Source: Curvibacter cyanobacteriorum
Lineage (GTDB): Bacteria > Pseudomonadota > Gammaproteobacteria > Burkholderiales > Burkholderiaceae_C
Direction: 5' to 3'
DNA: 64,000 bases
NCBI RefSeq assembly: GCF_028649475.1
Contig: NZ_JAQSIP010000008.1
Location: 142,646-206,645 of the forward strand
Part shown: piece by piece, positions 1 through 7,763 of the stretch
Layout: the number at the start of each line of letters is the position of its first letter
Numbering within the stretch: position 1 is the first letter of the stretch
Made by a program: the position numbers and the translations under genes
The notes under the pieces: generated by a model
The model's database searches: none
The model's input: only the letters and a program-made list of their open reading frames with translations
What the model was told of the DNA's origin: nothing

Positions 1-124
1 AACAAGGGATAACCCACAAATTGTCATCGCAACGACAACAGGACGTCAAACGCTTGCCTACGATCCCTGTAAATCAACGGGATGGCCCATGGACCACCCC
101 ATTTCATGGAGACAAGGAACCGTC

Positions 125-2071
125 ATGCAAACCACGTTTCCCCGCCTGCTGCTGAAGCATGCGACCGAACGGCCCCAAGCGCCCGCGATCCGAGAAAAAG
201 AATACGGCATCTGGCAAACCCAGACCTGGTCCAGCCTGGCCAAGCTGGTGGAGCACATCGCCTGTGGTCTGCACCAGGCCGGCCTGGTGCGGGGTGAGCA
301 CATGGTGGTGATCGGGGCCAACCGCCCCCGCCTCTACGCCACCATGCTGGCGGTCCAGTCGCTGGGCGCCATCCCGATCCCGCTGTACCAGGACGCGGCC
401 GCCGCGGAGTGCGTGTTCCCGCTGAACAACGCCGAGGTGCGCTTCTGCCTGGTGGAAGACCAGGAGCAGGTCGACAAGATGCTGGAAGTGCGCGAGCAGT
501 ACCCCGCGCTCAGCCACATCTACTACGACGACCCGCGTGGCCTGCGCAACTACGTCGACCCGGGCCTGGGCGCCCTGGACGAGCTGGTGGCCAGCGGCGC
601 CGTGTTCGCCAGCAACCACCCCAACTTCTGGCGCGGCGAGATCGAACAGGCCCAGGCCTCCGATGTCGGCGCCATGTTCTTCACCTCGGGCACCACGGGC
701 AACCCCAAGGGCGTGGTGCACACCCACCAGGCCCTGATCGACCGCGCCCAGGCCGGCGCCGAGTTCGACCACCTGAGCGCCAACGAGGACGTGCTGGCCT
801 ACCTGCCCCCGGCCTGGATCGGGCAAAACATCTTCAGCTATTCGCAGTGGCTGGTCTGCGGCTACGTGGTCAACTGCCCCGAGTCGGCGGCCACCGTGGC
901 CATCGACCTGCGCGAGGTCGGCCCGACCTATTACTTTGCGCCACCGCGCGTGTTTGAAGGGCTGCTGACCAGCGTGATGATCCGCATGGAAGACGCGGGC
1001 TGGCTCAAGCGCACGCTGTTCCACGCCTGCATGGACATCGCGCGCCGCTTTGGCCCCGCACGCATGGACGGGCAGTCGATTGGCCTGCTGGCGTCGCTGC
1101 AATACTGGCTGGGCAACCTGCTGGTGTACGGCCCGCTGCGCAACACCCTGGGCCTGTCGCGGGTGCGGGTGGCCTACACCGCGGGCGAGGCCATCGGGCC
1201 CGACCTGTTCACCTTCTACCGCTCGATTGGCATCAACCTCAAGCAGCTGTACGGCTCGACCGAAACCGCCGTGTTTGTCTGCCTGCAGCCCGACAACCAG
1301 GCCCGCGCCGACACCGTGGGCGTGCCCTGCAAAGGCGTGGAGATCAAGGTCGCCGACAACGGTGAAATCCTGGTCAAGTCGCCGGGCCTGCTCAAGGAGT
1401 ACTACAAGAACCCCAAGGCCACGGCCGAGGTGCTGACCGCCGACGGCTGGTACCACACCAGCGACGCGGGCTTCATCGACGCGCACGGTCACCTGAAGAT
1501 CATCGACCGCGTCAAAGACGTGGGTCGCCTCAAGGGCGGTGCCAACGACGGCGCCATGTTCGCGCCCAAGTACGTCGAGAACAAACTCAAGTTCTTCCCG
1601 CACATCAAGGAAGTGGTCGCCCTGGGCGACGGCCGTGACCGCGTCTGCGTGATGCTCAACATCGACTTCGACGCCGTGGGCAACTGGGCCGAGCGACGCA
1701 ACCTGGCGTACGCGGGCTACACCGACCTGGCGCAAAAACCCGAGGTCTACCAACTGATGCGCGAATGCGTCGAGAAGGTCAACGCCGACCTGGCCAACGA
1801 CAGCCTGCTGGCGGGCTCGCAGGTCAGCCGCTTCCTGGTGCTGCACAAGGAGCTGGACGCCGACGACGGCGAACTGACCCGCACCAACAAGGTTCGCCGC
1901 GGCTTCATTGGCGAGAAATACGCCGTGCTGGTCGACGCGCTGTACGGCAACAAGACCGAGCAGTACATCGAGACCCAGGTCAAGTTTGAAGACGGCCGCA
2001 CGGGCAGCGTGAGCGCCACGCTCAAGCTGTCGGACGCCAAAACCTTTGCCCCGGTCAAGACCGCAGCCTGA
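125..2071 (+). CDS. Long-chain-type acyl-CoA ligase (AMP-forming)
   Basis: Predicted to activate a carboxylic acid to its CoA thioester with ATP in the cytoplasm. The 648-residue product has the adenylate-forming signature FFTSGTTGNPKG near residue 185, YGSTETA near 376, and GWYHTSD followed by a KIIDRVKDVGR hinge near 440, in the order found in FadD15/COG1022-type synthetases. I start at ATG 125, which follows GGAGACAAGGA; an in-frame ATG at 89 lacks a comparable site. It lies 18 bp ahead of livG and heads a ligase plus importer set, so its substrate is probably what the transporter brings in. The acid cannot be named from sequence; aromatic or branched acids are as likely as fatty acids. 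The first 124 bases show no promoter I would defend. Confidence 0.9.
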   Translation: MQTTFPRLLLKHATERPQAPAIREKEYGIWQTQTWSSLAKLVEHIACGLHQAGLVRGEHMVVIGANRPRLYATMLAVQSLGAIPIPLYQDAAAAECVFPLNNAEVRFCLVEDQEQVDKMLEVREQYPALSHIYYDDPRGLRNYVDPGLGALDELVASGAVFASNHPNFWRGEIEQAQASDVGAMFFTSGTTGNPKGVVHTHQALIDRAQAGAEFDHLSANEDVLAYLPPAWIGQNIFSYSQWLVCGYVVNCPESAATVAIDLREVGPTYYFAPPRVFEGLLTSVMIRMEDAGWLKRTLFHACMDIARRFGPARMDGQSIGLLASLQYWLGNLLVYGPLRNTLGLSRVRVAYTAGEAIGPDLFTFYRSIGINLKQLYGSTETAVFVCLQPDNQARADTVGVPCKGVEIKVADNGEILVKSPGLLKEYYKNPKATAEVLTADGWYHTSDAGFIDAHGHLKIIDRVKDVGRLKGGANDGAMFAPKYVENKLKFFPHIKEVVALGDGRDRVCVMLNIDFDAVGNWAERRNLAYAGYTDLAQKPEVYQLMRECVEKVNADLANDSLLAGSQVSRFLVLHKELDADDGELTRTNKVRRGFIGEKYAVLVDALYGNKTEQYIETQVKFEDGRTGSVSATLKLSDAKTFAPVKTAA

Positions 2072-2089
2072 GCAGGAAGCTGACACCCC

Positions 2090-2875
2090 ATGAGCACCAA
2101 AAAGATCGGCGACGTCATCCTCGACGTGCAGAACATCAGCCTGAGATTCGGCGGCGTGAAGGCGCTGACCGACATCTCCTTCAATGTGCGCGAGCACGAG
2201 ATCCGCTCCATCATCGGCCCCAACGGCGCCGGCAAGAGCTCGATGCTCAACTGCATCAACGGGGTCTACACCCCGTCCGAAGGGTCGATCACCTTCCGGG
2301 GCAAGACCTTTGACCACATGAATTCGCGCCAGGTGGCCGAGATGGGCGTGGCCCGCACCTTCCAGAACCTGGCCTTGTTCAAGGGCATGAGCGTGCTCGA
2401 CAACATCATGTCGGGCCGCAACCTGAAGATCAAAAGCAACCTGCTGCTGCAAGCCCTGCGCATCGGCCCGGCCGAGCGTGAGGAAATCAAGCACCGCGAG
2501 TTTGTCGAACGCATCATCGACTTCCTCGAAATCCAGGCCTACCGCAAGACCCCCGTGGGCCAACTGCCCTACGGCCTGCAAAAGCGTGTCGACCTGGGCC
2601 GCGCCCTGGCCATGGAGCCGCAGGTGCTGTTGCTCGACGAGCCGATGGCGGGCATGAACGTCGAAGAAAAGCAGGACATGTGCCGCTTCATCCTCGACGT
2701 CAACGACGAGTTCGGCACCACCATCGTGCTGATCGAACACGACATGGGCGTGGTGATGGACATCTCCGACCGCGTGGTGGTACTGGACTACGGCAAGAAG
2801 ATCGGTGACGGCGCGCCCGAAGAAGTGCGCAACAACGAAGACGTCATCCGCGCCTACCTGGGCACCTCCCACTGA
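2090..2875 (+). CDS. livG: Branched-chain-type ABC importer ATPase, LivG-like
   Basis: One of the two cytoplasmic ATPases of a HAAT-family importer. The 261-residue protein has Walker A GPNGAGKSS near residue 44, a LivG-type signature LPYGLQKRVDLGRA near 158, Walker B VLLLDEPMAGMN near 180 and the switch histidine in IEHDMG. Length and motif order fit LivG. The start ATG lies 18 bp after the ligase stop. It pairs with the LivF-like ATPase encoded at 6738. Unusually, the next gene, the livH permease, is separated from it by tandem 87-bp repeats rather than following directly. Confidence 0.92.
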   Translation: MSTKKIGDVILDVQNISLRFGGVKALTDISFNVREHEIRSIIGPNGAGKSSMLNCINGVYTPSEGSITFRGKTFDHMNSRQVAEMGVARTFQNLALFKGMSVLDNIMSGRNLKIKSNLLLQALRIGPAEREEIKHREFVERIIDFLEIQAYRKTPVGQLPYGLQKRVDLGRALAMEPQVLLLDEPMAGMNVEEKQDMCRFILDVNDEFGTTIVLIEHDMGVVMDISDRVVVLDYGKKIGDGAPEEVRNNEDVIRAYLGTSH

Positions 2876-2884
2876 AGCTATGAC

Positions 2885-3137
2885 GACCCCCACGCTTGCC
2901 ACTTCGTGTGCTGCGCTGCCCCCCAAGGGGGCCTCGGTTGCCTTGGGGCGGCCCGGCGGCAACTCGAACATGACCCCCACGCTTGCCACTTCGTGTGCTG
3001 CGCTGCCCCCCAGGGGGGCCTCGGTTGCCTTGGGGCGGCCCGGCGGCAACTCGAACATGACCCCCACGCTTGCCACTTCGTGTGCTGCGCTGCCCCCCAA
3101 GGGGGCCTCGGTTGCCTTGGGGCGGCCCGGCGGCAAC
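2885..3137. repeat. Three tandem 87-bp repeats between livG and livH
   Basis: Copies begin at about 2885, 2971 and 3058 with an 87-bp period; the third stops after GGCGGCAAC at 3137. The copies are almost identical; the clearest difference is AAG versus AGG inside the GC palindrome of copy 2. Each unit holds two potential stem-loops: GCCCCCCAAGGGGGC, and GGTTGCC paired with GGCGGCAAC about 15 bases on. The stretch also stays open in a reading frame because 87 is a multiple of three, but the peptide is low-complexity and I do not call it a gene. In this position it probably acts on the mRNA between livG and livH. Confidence 0.95.
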
Positions 3138-3158
3138 CGAATCTGATTGGAGAACCCT

Positions 3159-4088
3159 ATGGCATTCTTTCTCGAAACCCTGATTGGCGGCCTGATGGCC
3201 GGCATGCTGTATTCCCTGGTCGCGCTGGGCTTTGTGCTGATCTACAAAGCCTCGGGCGTGTTCAACTTCGCGCAGGGCGCGATGGTCTTGTTCGCGGCAC
3301 TCGCGATGGCGCGCTTTGCCGAATGGATTCCGCTCTGGACCGGCATCACCCACCCGGTGGTCGCGAACGGGCTGGCCTTCATTGCCGCGGGCGGCGTGAT
3401 GTTCGCTGTGGCCTGGCTGATCGAACGCCTGGTGCTGCGCCACCTGGTCAACCAGGAAGGCGCCACCCTGCTGATGGCCACCCTGGGCATCACCTATTTC
3501 CTCGAAGGCCTGGGCCAAAGCATCTTTGGCAGCGACGTCTACAAGATCGACATCGGCATGCCCAAGGACCCGATCTTCGCGCTGGAATCGATGTTCCAGG
3601 GCGGCATCCTGATCAACAAAGAGGACGTGATCGCCGCCGCCATCGCCGCCGCGCTGGTGGCCGCCCTGAGCGTGTTCTTCCAGAAGACCGCCACCGGCCG
3701 CGCGCTGCGCGCCGTGGCCGACGACCACCAGGCCGCCCAGTCGATCGGCATCCCGCTGAACCGCATCTGGGTCATCGTGTGGTGCGTGGCCGGCGTCGTG
3801 GCCCTGGTGGCCGGGATGATCTGGGGCAGCAAGCTGGGCGTGCAGTTCTCGCTGGCCACCGTGGCCTTGCGGGCCCTGCCGGTGGTGATCCTGGGCGGCC
3901 TGACCTCGGTGCCCGGCGCCATCATCGGCGGCCTGATCATCGGCGTGGGCGAGAAGCTCTCCGAGGTCTACCTCGGCCCCTTCGTGGGCGGCGGCATCGA
4001 GATCTGGTTTGCCTACGTGCTGGCCCTGGTGTTCCTGCTGTTCCGGCCCCAAGGGTTGTTCGGCGAGAAGATCATCGATCGCGTGTGA
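3159..4088 (+). CDS. livH: Branched-chain-type ABC importer permease, LivH-like
   Basis: Inner-membrane permease subunit of the importer. The 309-residue product is strongly hydrophobic with about eight membrane segments and opens MAFFLETLIGGLMAG, as is usual for LivH. The conserved ATGRALRAVADD loop near residue 180, which contacts the ATPase, is present. Start: ATG 3159 follows TTGGAGAACCCT; an in-frame TTG at 3147 would add four residues but has no separate ribosome site. It sits 21 bp after the tandem repeats and 30 bp before livM, with which it should form the translocation pore. Confidence 0.92.
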   Translation: MAFFLETLIGGLMAGMLYSLVALGFVLIYKASGVFNFAQGAMVLFAALAMARFAEWIPLWTGITHPVVANGLAFIAAGGVMFAVAWLIERLVLRHLVNQEGATLLMATLGITYFLEGLGQSIFGSDVYKIDIGMPKDPIFALESMFQGGILINKEDVIAAAIAAALVAALSVFFQKTATGRALRAVADDHQAAQSIGIPLNRIWVIVWCVAGVVALVAGMIWGSKLGVQFSLATVALRALPVVILGGLTSVPGAIIGGLIIGVGEKLSEVYLGPFVGGGIEIWFAYVLALVFLLFRPQGLFGEKIIDRV

Positions 4089-4118
4089 CCCCACAACAAG
4101 AATTCCCAGGAGACAACC

Positions 4119-5195
4119 ATGTTCTACCGTGAAAACGGTCAATTCAAGACCAACTACCGGGCCGACCAGCAGATCTTCCCGATCGCTCAGGACCGCATCG
4201 CCATGGCCTTGCTGCTGGTGCTGGCCTTTGTCGTGGTGCCGTTCACGGCCAGCGACTACCTGTTCCGCGCCATCCTGATTCCGTTTGTGATCATGGCCCT
4301 GGCCGCGCTGGGCGTGAACATCCTGGTCGGCTACTGCGGCCAGATCTCGCTGGGCTCGGGGGCCTTCATGGCGGTCGGCGCCTACGGGGCCTACAACTTC
4401 TTTGCCCGCATCCCGGGCATGCCGCTGATCCCGACCCTGATCCTCGGCGGCCTGTGCGCCACCGTGTTCGGCATCTTGTTCGGCCTGCCCAGCCTGCGCG
4501 TCAAGGGCCTGTACCTGGCGGTGGCCACGCTGGCGGCCCAGTTCTTTGCGGACTGGATGTTCCTGCGCATCAAGTGGTTCACGCTGGACAACTCGTCGGG
4601 CTCGGTGGCGGTGTCCAACCTGCAGGTGTTCGGCCTGCCGCTGGACAGCGATGTCAGCAAGTACCTGTTCTGCCTGAGCATGCTGGCGGTCATTGCGCTG
4701 GCCGCCAAGAACCTGGTGCGCGGCGCCATCGGCCGTGAGTGGATGGCCATCCGCGACATGGACGTGGCCGCCGCGGTGATCGGCATCCGCCCGATGTACG
4801 CCAAGCTCAGCGCCTTCGCGGTCAGCTCCTTCATCATCGGTGTGGCGGGCGCCCTGTGGGCCTTCTTCTACCTCGGCGCCTGGGAGCCCGGGGCCTTCTC
4901 GGTGGACCTGTCGTTCAAGCTGCTGTTCATGGTGATCATCGGTGGCCTGGGTTCGGTGATGGGGGGCTTTTTTGGCGCCGCCTTCATCGTCATCCTGCCC
5001 ATCGTGCTGAACCAGCTGCTGCCCCTGCTGGCGGGCCTGACGGGCTACGAGATCTCGACCACCGCCGCCTCGCATGCCGAGCTGATGATCTTCGGCGGCC
5101 TGATCGTTTGGTTCCTGATCGTGGAGCCGCATGGCCTGGCCAAGCTGTGGTCCACCGCCAAACAAAAACTGCGTCTGTGGCCCTTCCCGCACTGA
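4119..5195 (+). CDS. livM: Branched-chain-type ABC importer permease, LivM-like
   Basis: Second membrane permease of the importer. It has 358 residues and about nine to ten hydrophobic segments. The LivM hallmark NILVGYCGQISLGSGAFMAVGAY lies near residues 68-90 (only part quoted counts as motif: GYCGQISLGSGAF). Start ATG 4119 follows CCCAGGAGACAACC. The N-terminus carries about 25 polar residues before the first membrane span, a feature common in this subfamily. It follows livH by 30 bp and precedes the binding-protein gene by 96 bp. Confidence 0.91.
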   Translation: MFYRENGQFKTNYRADQQIFPIAQDRIAMALLLVLAFVVVPFTASDYLFRAILIPFVIMALAALGVNILVGYCGQISLGSGAFMAVGAYGAYNFFARIPGMPLIPTLILGGLCATVFGILFGLPSLRVKGLYLAVATLAAQFFADWMFLRIKWFTLDNSSGSVAVSNLQVFGLPLDSDVSKYLFCLSMLAVIALAAKNLVRGAIGREWMAIRDMDVAAAVIGIRPMYAKLSAFAVSSFIIGVAGALWAFFYLGAWEPGAFSVDLSFKLLFMVIIGGLGSVMGGFFGAAFIVILPIVLNQLLPLLAGLTGYEISTTAASHAELMIFGGLIVWFLIVEPHGLAKLWSTAKQKLRLWPFPH

Positions 5196-5291
5196 GTGCA
5201 CCCCGACGCCATGCTCGCAAGTCCCGATGCTTTTTGAACGCTGAATCCGTTTACTGACTGTGCTTCCCCTTAAAACCAACAGGAGACATCC

Positions 5292-6629
5292 ATGAAGAAG
5301 TTTCGTCAATTGGCCCTCGCTACCGCCGTGCTGGCCCTCGGCGGCTCGACCCTGCTCAGCAGCGCGGCTTTCGCGCAAGCGAAAGAGCAGTACATGCCGG
5401 TGCTCTCTTACCGCACGGGCCCCTACGCCCCCAACGGCACCCCGATCGCCAACGGCATCGTCGACTACTACAAGCTGGTCAATGCCCGCGGTGGCATCAA
5501 CGGCGTGAAGCTGCTGGTGGAAGAATGTGAAACCGGCTACGACACCGCGCGCAGCGTGGAATGCTATGAACGCCTGAAGGGCAACAACGGCGGTGCCGCG
5601 GTGATCCAGCCGTGGTCCACCGGCGCCACGTTCGCCATCACCGAAAAAGCCCCGGCCGACAAGATCCCGCTGGTGACCCTGGGCTATGGCCGCAGCGAAA
5701 GCGCGGACGGCACGGTGTTCAAGTGGAACTTCCCGCTGGCCGGCAACTACTGGGTCGCTGGCGACGTGCTGGTGCAAGCCATTGGCAAGAAAGAAGGCGG
5801 TCTCGACAAGCTCAAGGGCAAGAAGATCGCCCTGGTCTACCACGACAGCCCCTTCGGCAAGGAAGCCCTGCCCATCATCCAGGAGCGCGCCCGCGCCCAC
5901 GGCTTTGAGCTGCAACTGCTGCCGGTGACGGCCCCGGGCGTGGAGCAAAAGGCCACCTGGCTGCAAATCCGCCAGTCGCGCCCCGACTACACCATCCTGT
6001 GGGGCTTCGGCGTGATGAACTCGACCGCACTCAAGGAGGCCCAGGCCACCGGCTACCCGCGCGAGAAGATGTACGGCGTGTGGTGGTCGGGTGCCGAACC
6101 CGATGTGCGTGACGTGGGCGAAGGCGCCAAGGGCTACAACGCCGTGGCCCTGCAAAACAGCGCCGACTACGACGCCAAGCTGGTCAAGGAAACCCTGGCC
6201 ACGCTGCACGCCAAGGGCCAGGGCACGGGCCCGAAGGAAGAAGTGGGCCAGGTGCTGTGGCTGCGCGGTGCCATGAGCGCCATGCTGACCGTCGAAGGCA
6301 TCCGTGCCGCACAAGAGCGCTTCGGCAAGGGCAAGGTCATGACCGGCGAGCAAGTGCGCTGGGGCCTCGAGAACCTCAACCTGACCCAGGCCAAGCTTGA
6401 TGCGCTGGGCTTCGGTGGCGTGCTGCGCCCCATCAGCACCTCGTGCCAAGACCACATGGGGGCCTACTGGGCGCGCATCCACAGCTGGGACGGCAAGGCC
6501 TGGAAGATCACCAGCGACTGGATGCAGGGCGATGAGCAGATCATCAAGCCCATGGTCAAGGCCGCTGCCGCCAAGTACGCCGCCGAGAAGAAGCTGACGC
6601 CGCGCACCCCGGCCGACTGCCAATCCTGA
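5292..6629 (+). CDS. ABC importer substrate-binding protein, HAAT family
   Basis: Periplasmic receptor that delivers ligand to the LivHM pore. The 445-residue precursor begins MKKFRQLALATAVLALGG and has a clear signal peptide ending near SSAAFAQA, residues 23-30. The mature part has the type I periplasmic fold layout of Leu/Ile/Val-type receptors but is larger than LivJ (about 370), as in the receptors found beside CoA ligases. Conserved cysteines at C(E)ETGYDTARSVEC may form a disulfide. The start follows AACAGGAGACATCC. It is followed by a strong GC-rich hairpin and then livF. The ligand is unknown; an aromatic or branched acid fits the neighbouring ligases. Confidence 0.88.
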   Translation: MKKFRQLALATAVLALGGSTLLSSAAFAQAKEQYMPVLSYRTGPYAPNGTPIANGIVDYYKLVNARGGINGVKLLVEECETGYDTARSVECYERLKGNNGGAAVIQPWSTGATFAITEKAPADKIPLVTLGYGRSESADGTVFKWNFPLAGNYWVAGDVLVQAIGKKEGGLDKLKGKKIALVYHDSPFGKEALPIIQERARAHGFELQLLPVTAPGVEQKATWLQIRQSRPDYTILWGFGVMNSTALKEAQATGYPREKMYGVWWSGAEPDVRDVGEGAKGYNAVALQNSADYDAKLVKETLATLHAKGQGTGPKEEVGQVLWLRGAMSAMLTVEGIRAAQERFGKGKVMTGEQVRWGLENLNLTQAKLDALGFGGVLRPISTSCQDHMGAYWARIHSWDGKAWKITSDWMQGDEQIIKPMVKAAAAKYAAEKKLTPRTPADCQS

Positions 6630-6653
6630 TGGCCTGACGGCCTGGTGAAACCA

Positions 6654-6685
6654 CCGGCCGCCCGCCCAGTCCGGGCGGCGGCCGG
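6654..6685 (+). promoter_or_regulatory. GC-rich hairpin between binding protein and livF
   Basis: Left arm CCGGCCGCCCGCCC (6654-6667) pairs with GGGCGGCGGCCGG (6673-6685) around the loop AGTCC, with a single bulged base. No U-tract follows, so it is not a normal intrinsic terminator. Its place directly behind the receptor gene suggests a 3' mRNA stabiliser that keeps receptor transcripts more abundant than those for the membrane parts; this is inference. Confidence 0.6.
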
Positions 6686-6737
6686 CAGCCTGCAAAACCG
6701 GGGGCCAGCGGCCTGGCCCCCACCCCGAAGAACAGCC

Positions 6738-7547
6738 ATGGACCAACCCAACATCGTTCTCAACGTCAACGGCATCGAGGTCATCTACAACCACGTGATC
6801 CTCGTGCTCAAGGGCGTGTCGCTGCAAGTGCCCGAAGGGGGCATCGTGGCCATCCTGGGTGGCAACGGCGCTGGCAAGACGACCACGCTGCGCGCCATCT
6901 CCAACCTGCTGCAAGGCGAGCGCGGCCAGGTCACCAAGGGCTCAATCGAGCTGCGCGGTGAACGCATCGAGAACCTCAGCCCCGCTGAGCTGGTGCAGCG
7001 CGGCGTGGTGCAGGTGATGGAGGGCCGCCATTGCTTCGCCCACTTGACCATCGAGGAAAACCTGATGACCGGGTCCTACACCCGCAAGGACAAGGGCGAG
7101 ATCGCCGCCAACCTCGACAAGGTCTACACCTATTTCCCGCGCCTGAAGACGCGCCGCACCTCGCAGGCGGCCTACACCTCGGGCGGTGAACAGCAGATGT
7201 GCGCGATCGGTCGCGCCATCATGGCCAACCCCAGCATGGTCTTGCTCGATGAACCCTCGATGGGCCTGGCCCCCCAGATCGTCGAAGAGGTGTTCAACAT
7301 CGTCAAAGACCTCAACGCCAAGGAGAAGGTCACCTTCTTGCTGGCCGAGCAAAACACCAACATGGCCCTGAAGTACGCCGACTACGGCTACATCATGGAA
7401 AGCGGCCGGGTGGTCATGGACGGCGCCGCCGCCGACCTGGCCAGCAACGAAGACGTCAAGGAGTTCTACCTCGGTGTGGGGGGCGGTGAGCGCAAGAGCT
7501 TCAAGGACGTGAAGAGCTACAAGCGCCGCAAGCGCTGGCTGGCCTGA
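6738..7547 (+). CDS. livF: Branched-chain-type ABC importer ATPase, LivF-like
   Basis: Second ATPase of the importer, partner of LivG. The 269-residue protein shows Walker A GGNGAGKTT near residue 38, signature SGGEQQMCAIGRA near 152, Walker B MVLLDEPSMGLAP near 172, and LLAEQN at the switch position as is normal for LivF. Start ATG 6738 is chosen because homology begins at once (IVLNVNGIEVIYN); an in-frame ATG at 6645 would add 31 low-complexity residues and overlap the hairpin. After the usual FYLG end there is a basic tail, ERKSFKDVKSYKRRKRWLA, longer than in classical LivF. Confidence 0.92.
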   Translation: MDQPNIVLNVNGIEVIYNHVILVLKGVSLQVPEGGIVAILGGNGAGKTTTLRAISNLLQGERGQVTKGSIELRGERIENLSPAELVQRGVVQVMEGRHCFAHLTIEENLMTGSYTRKDKGEIAANLDKVYTYFPRLKTRRTSQAAYTSGGEQQMCAIGRAIMANPSMVLLDEPSMGLAPQIVEEVFNIVKDLNAKEKVTFLLAEQNTNMALKYADYGYIMESGRVVMDGAAADLASNEDVKEFYLGVGGGERKSFKDVKSYKRRKRWLA

Positions 7548-7763
7548 GAGCCGAGTGCGCGCGATGACCGCCTCCGTGCATCCGACCGCCATGCCGCACG
7601 CCGGCGCCCACTGGCGCGCCATCTGCATCTGGGCCGGCCCGGAAGGCCTGCCCAGCCCCTTGCCCGGCCAAACCCTGGCCTGGCGACAACCATGCGCCTG
7701 GTCACAAACCAGCGACGCCTCGCCCTTGCCCCTGCCCGAGCCCTCCTCCCACAGGACCTTGCC

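Noticed and set aside
2885..3137. CRISPR array
   Set aside because: The 87-bp units are contiguous without unique spacers and no cas gene is nearby.
2805..3146. Open frame running through the tandem repeats and giving a repeated peptide
   Set aside because: The peptide is only a by-product of an 87-bp period, overlaps livG, and has no ribosome site; the repeat is better read as an RNA or DNA element.
104..3205. A 1033-residue open frame on the minus strand opposite the first ligase and livG
   Set aside because: It mirrors real genes, is Val/Gly/His-rich as expected for antisense of high-GC codons, and crosses the tandem repeats.
2844..6914. A 1356-residue open frame on the minus strand opposite livHM and the receptor gene
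   Set aside because: Composition is His/Gln/Gly-rich with no domain, and three clear genes with good starts lie on the other strand.
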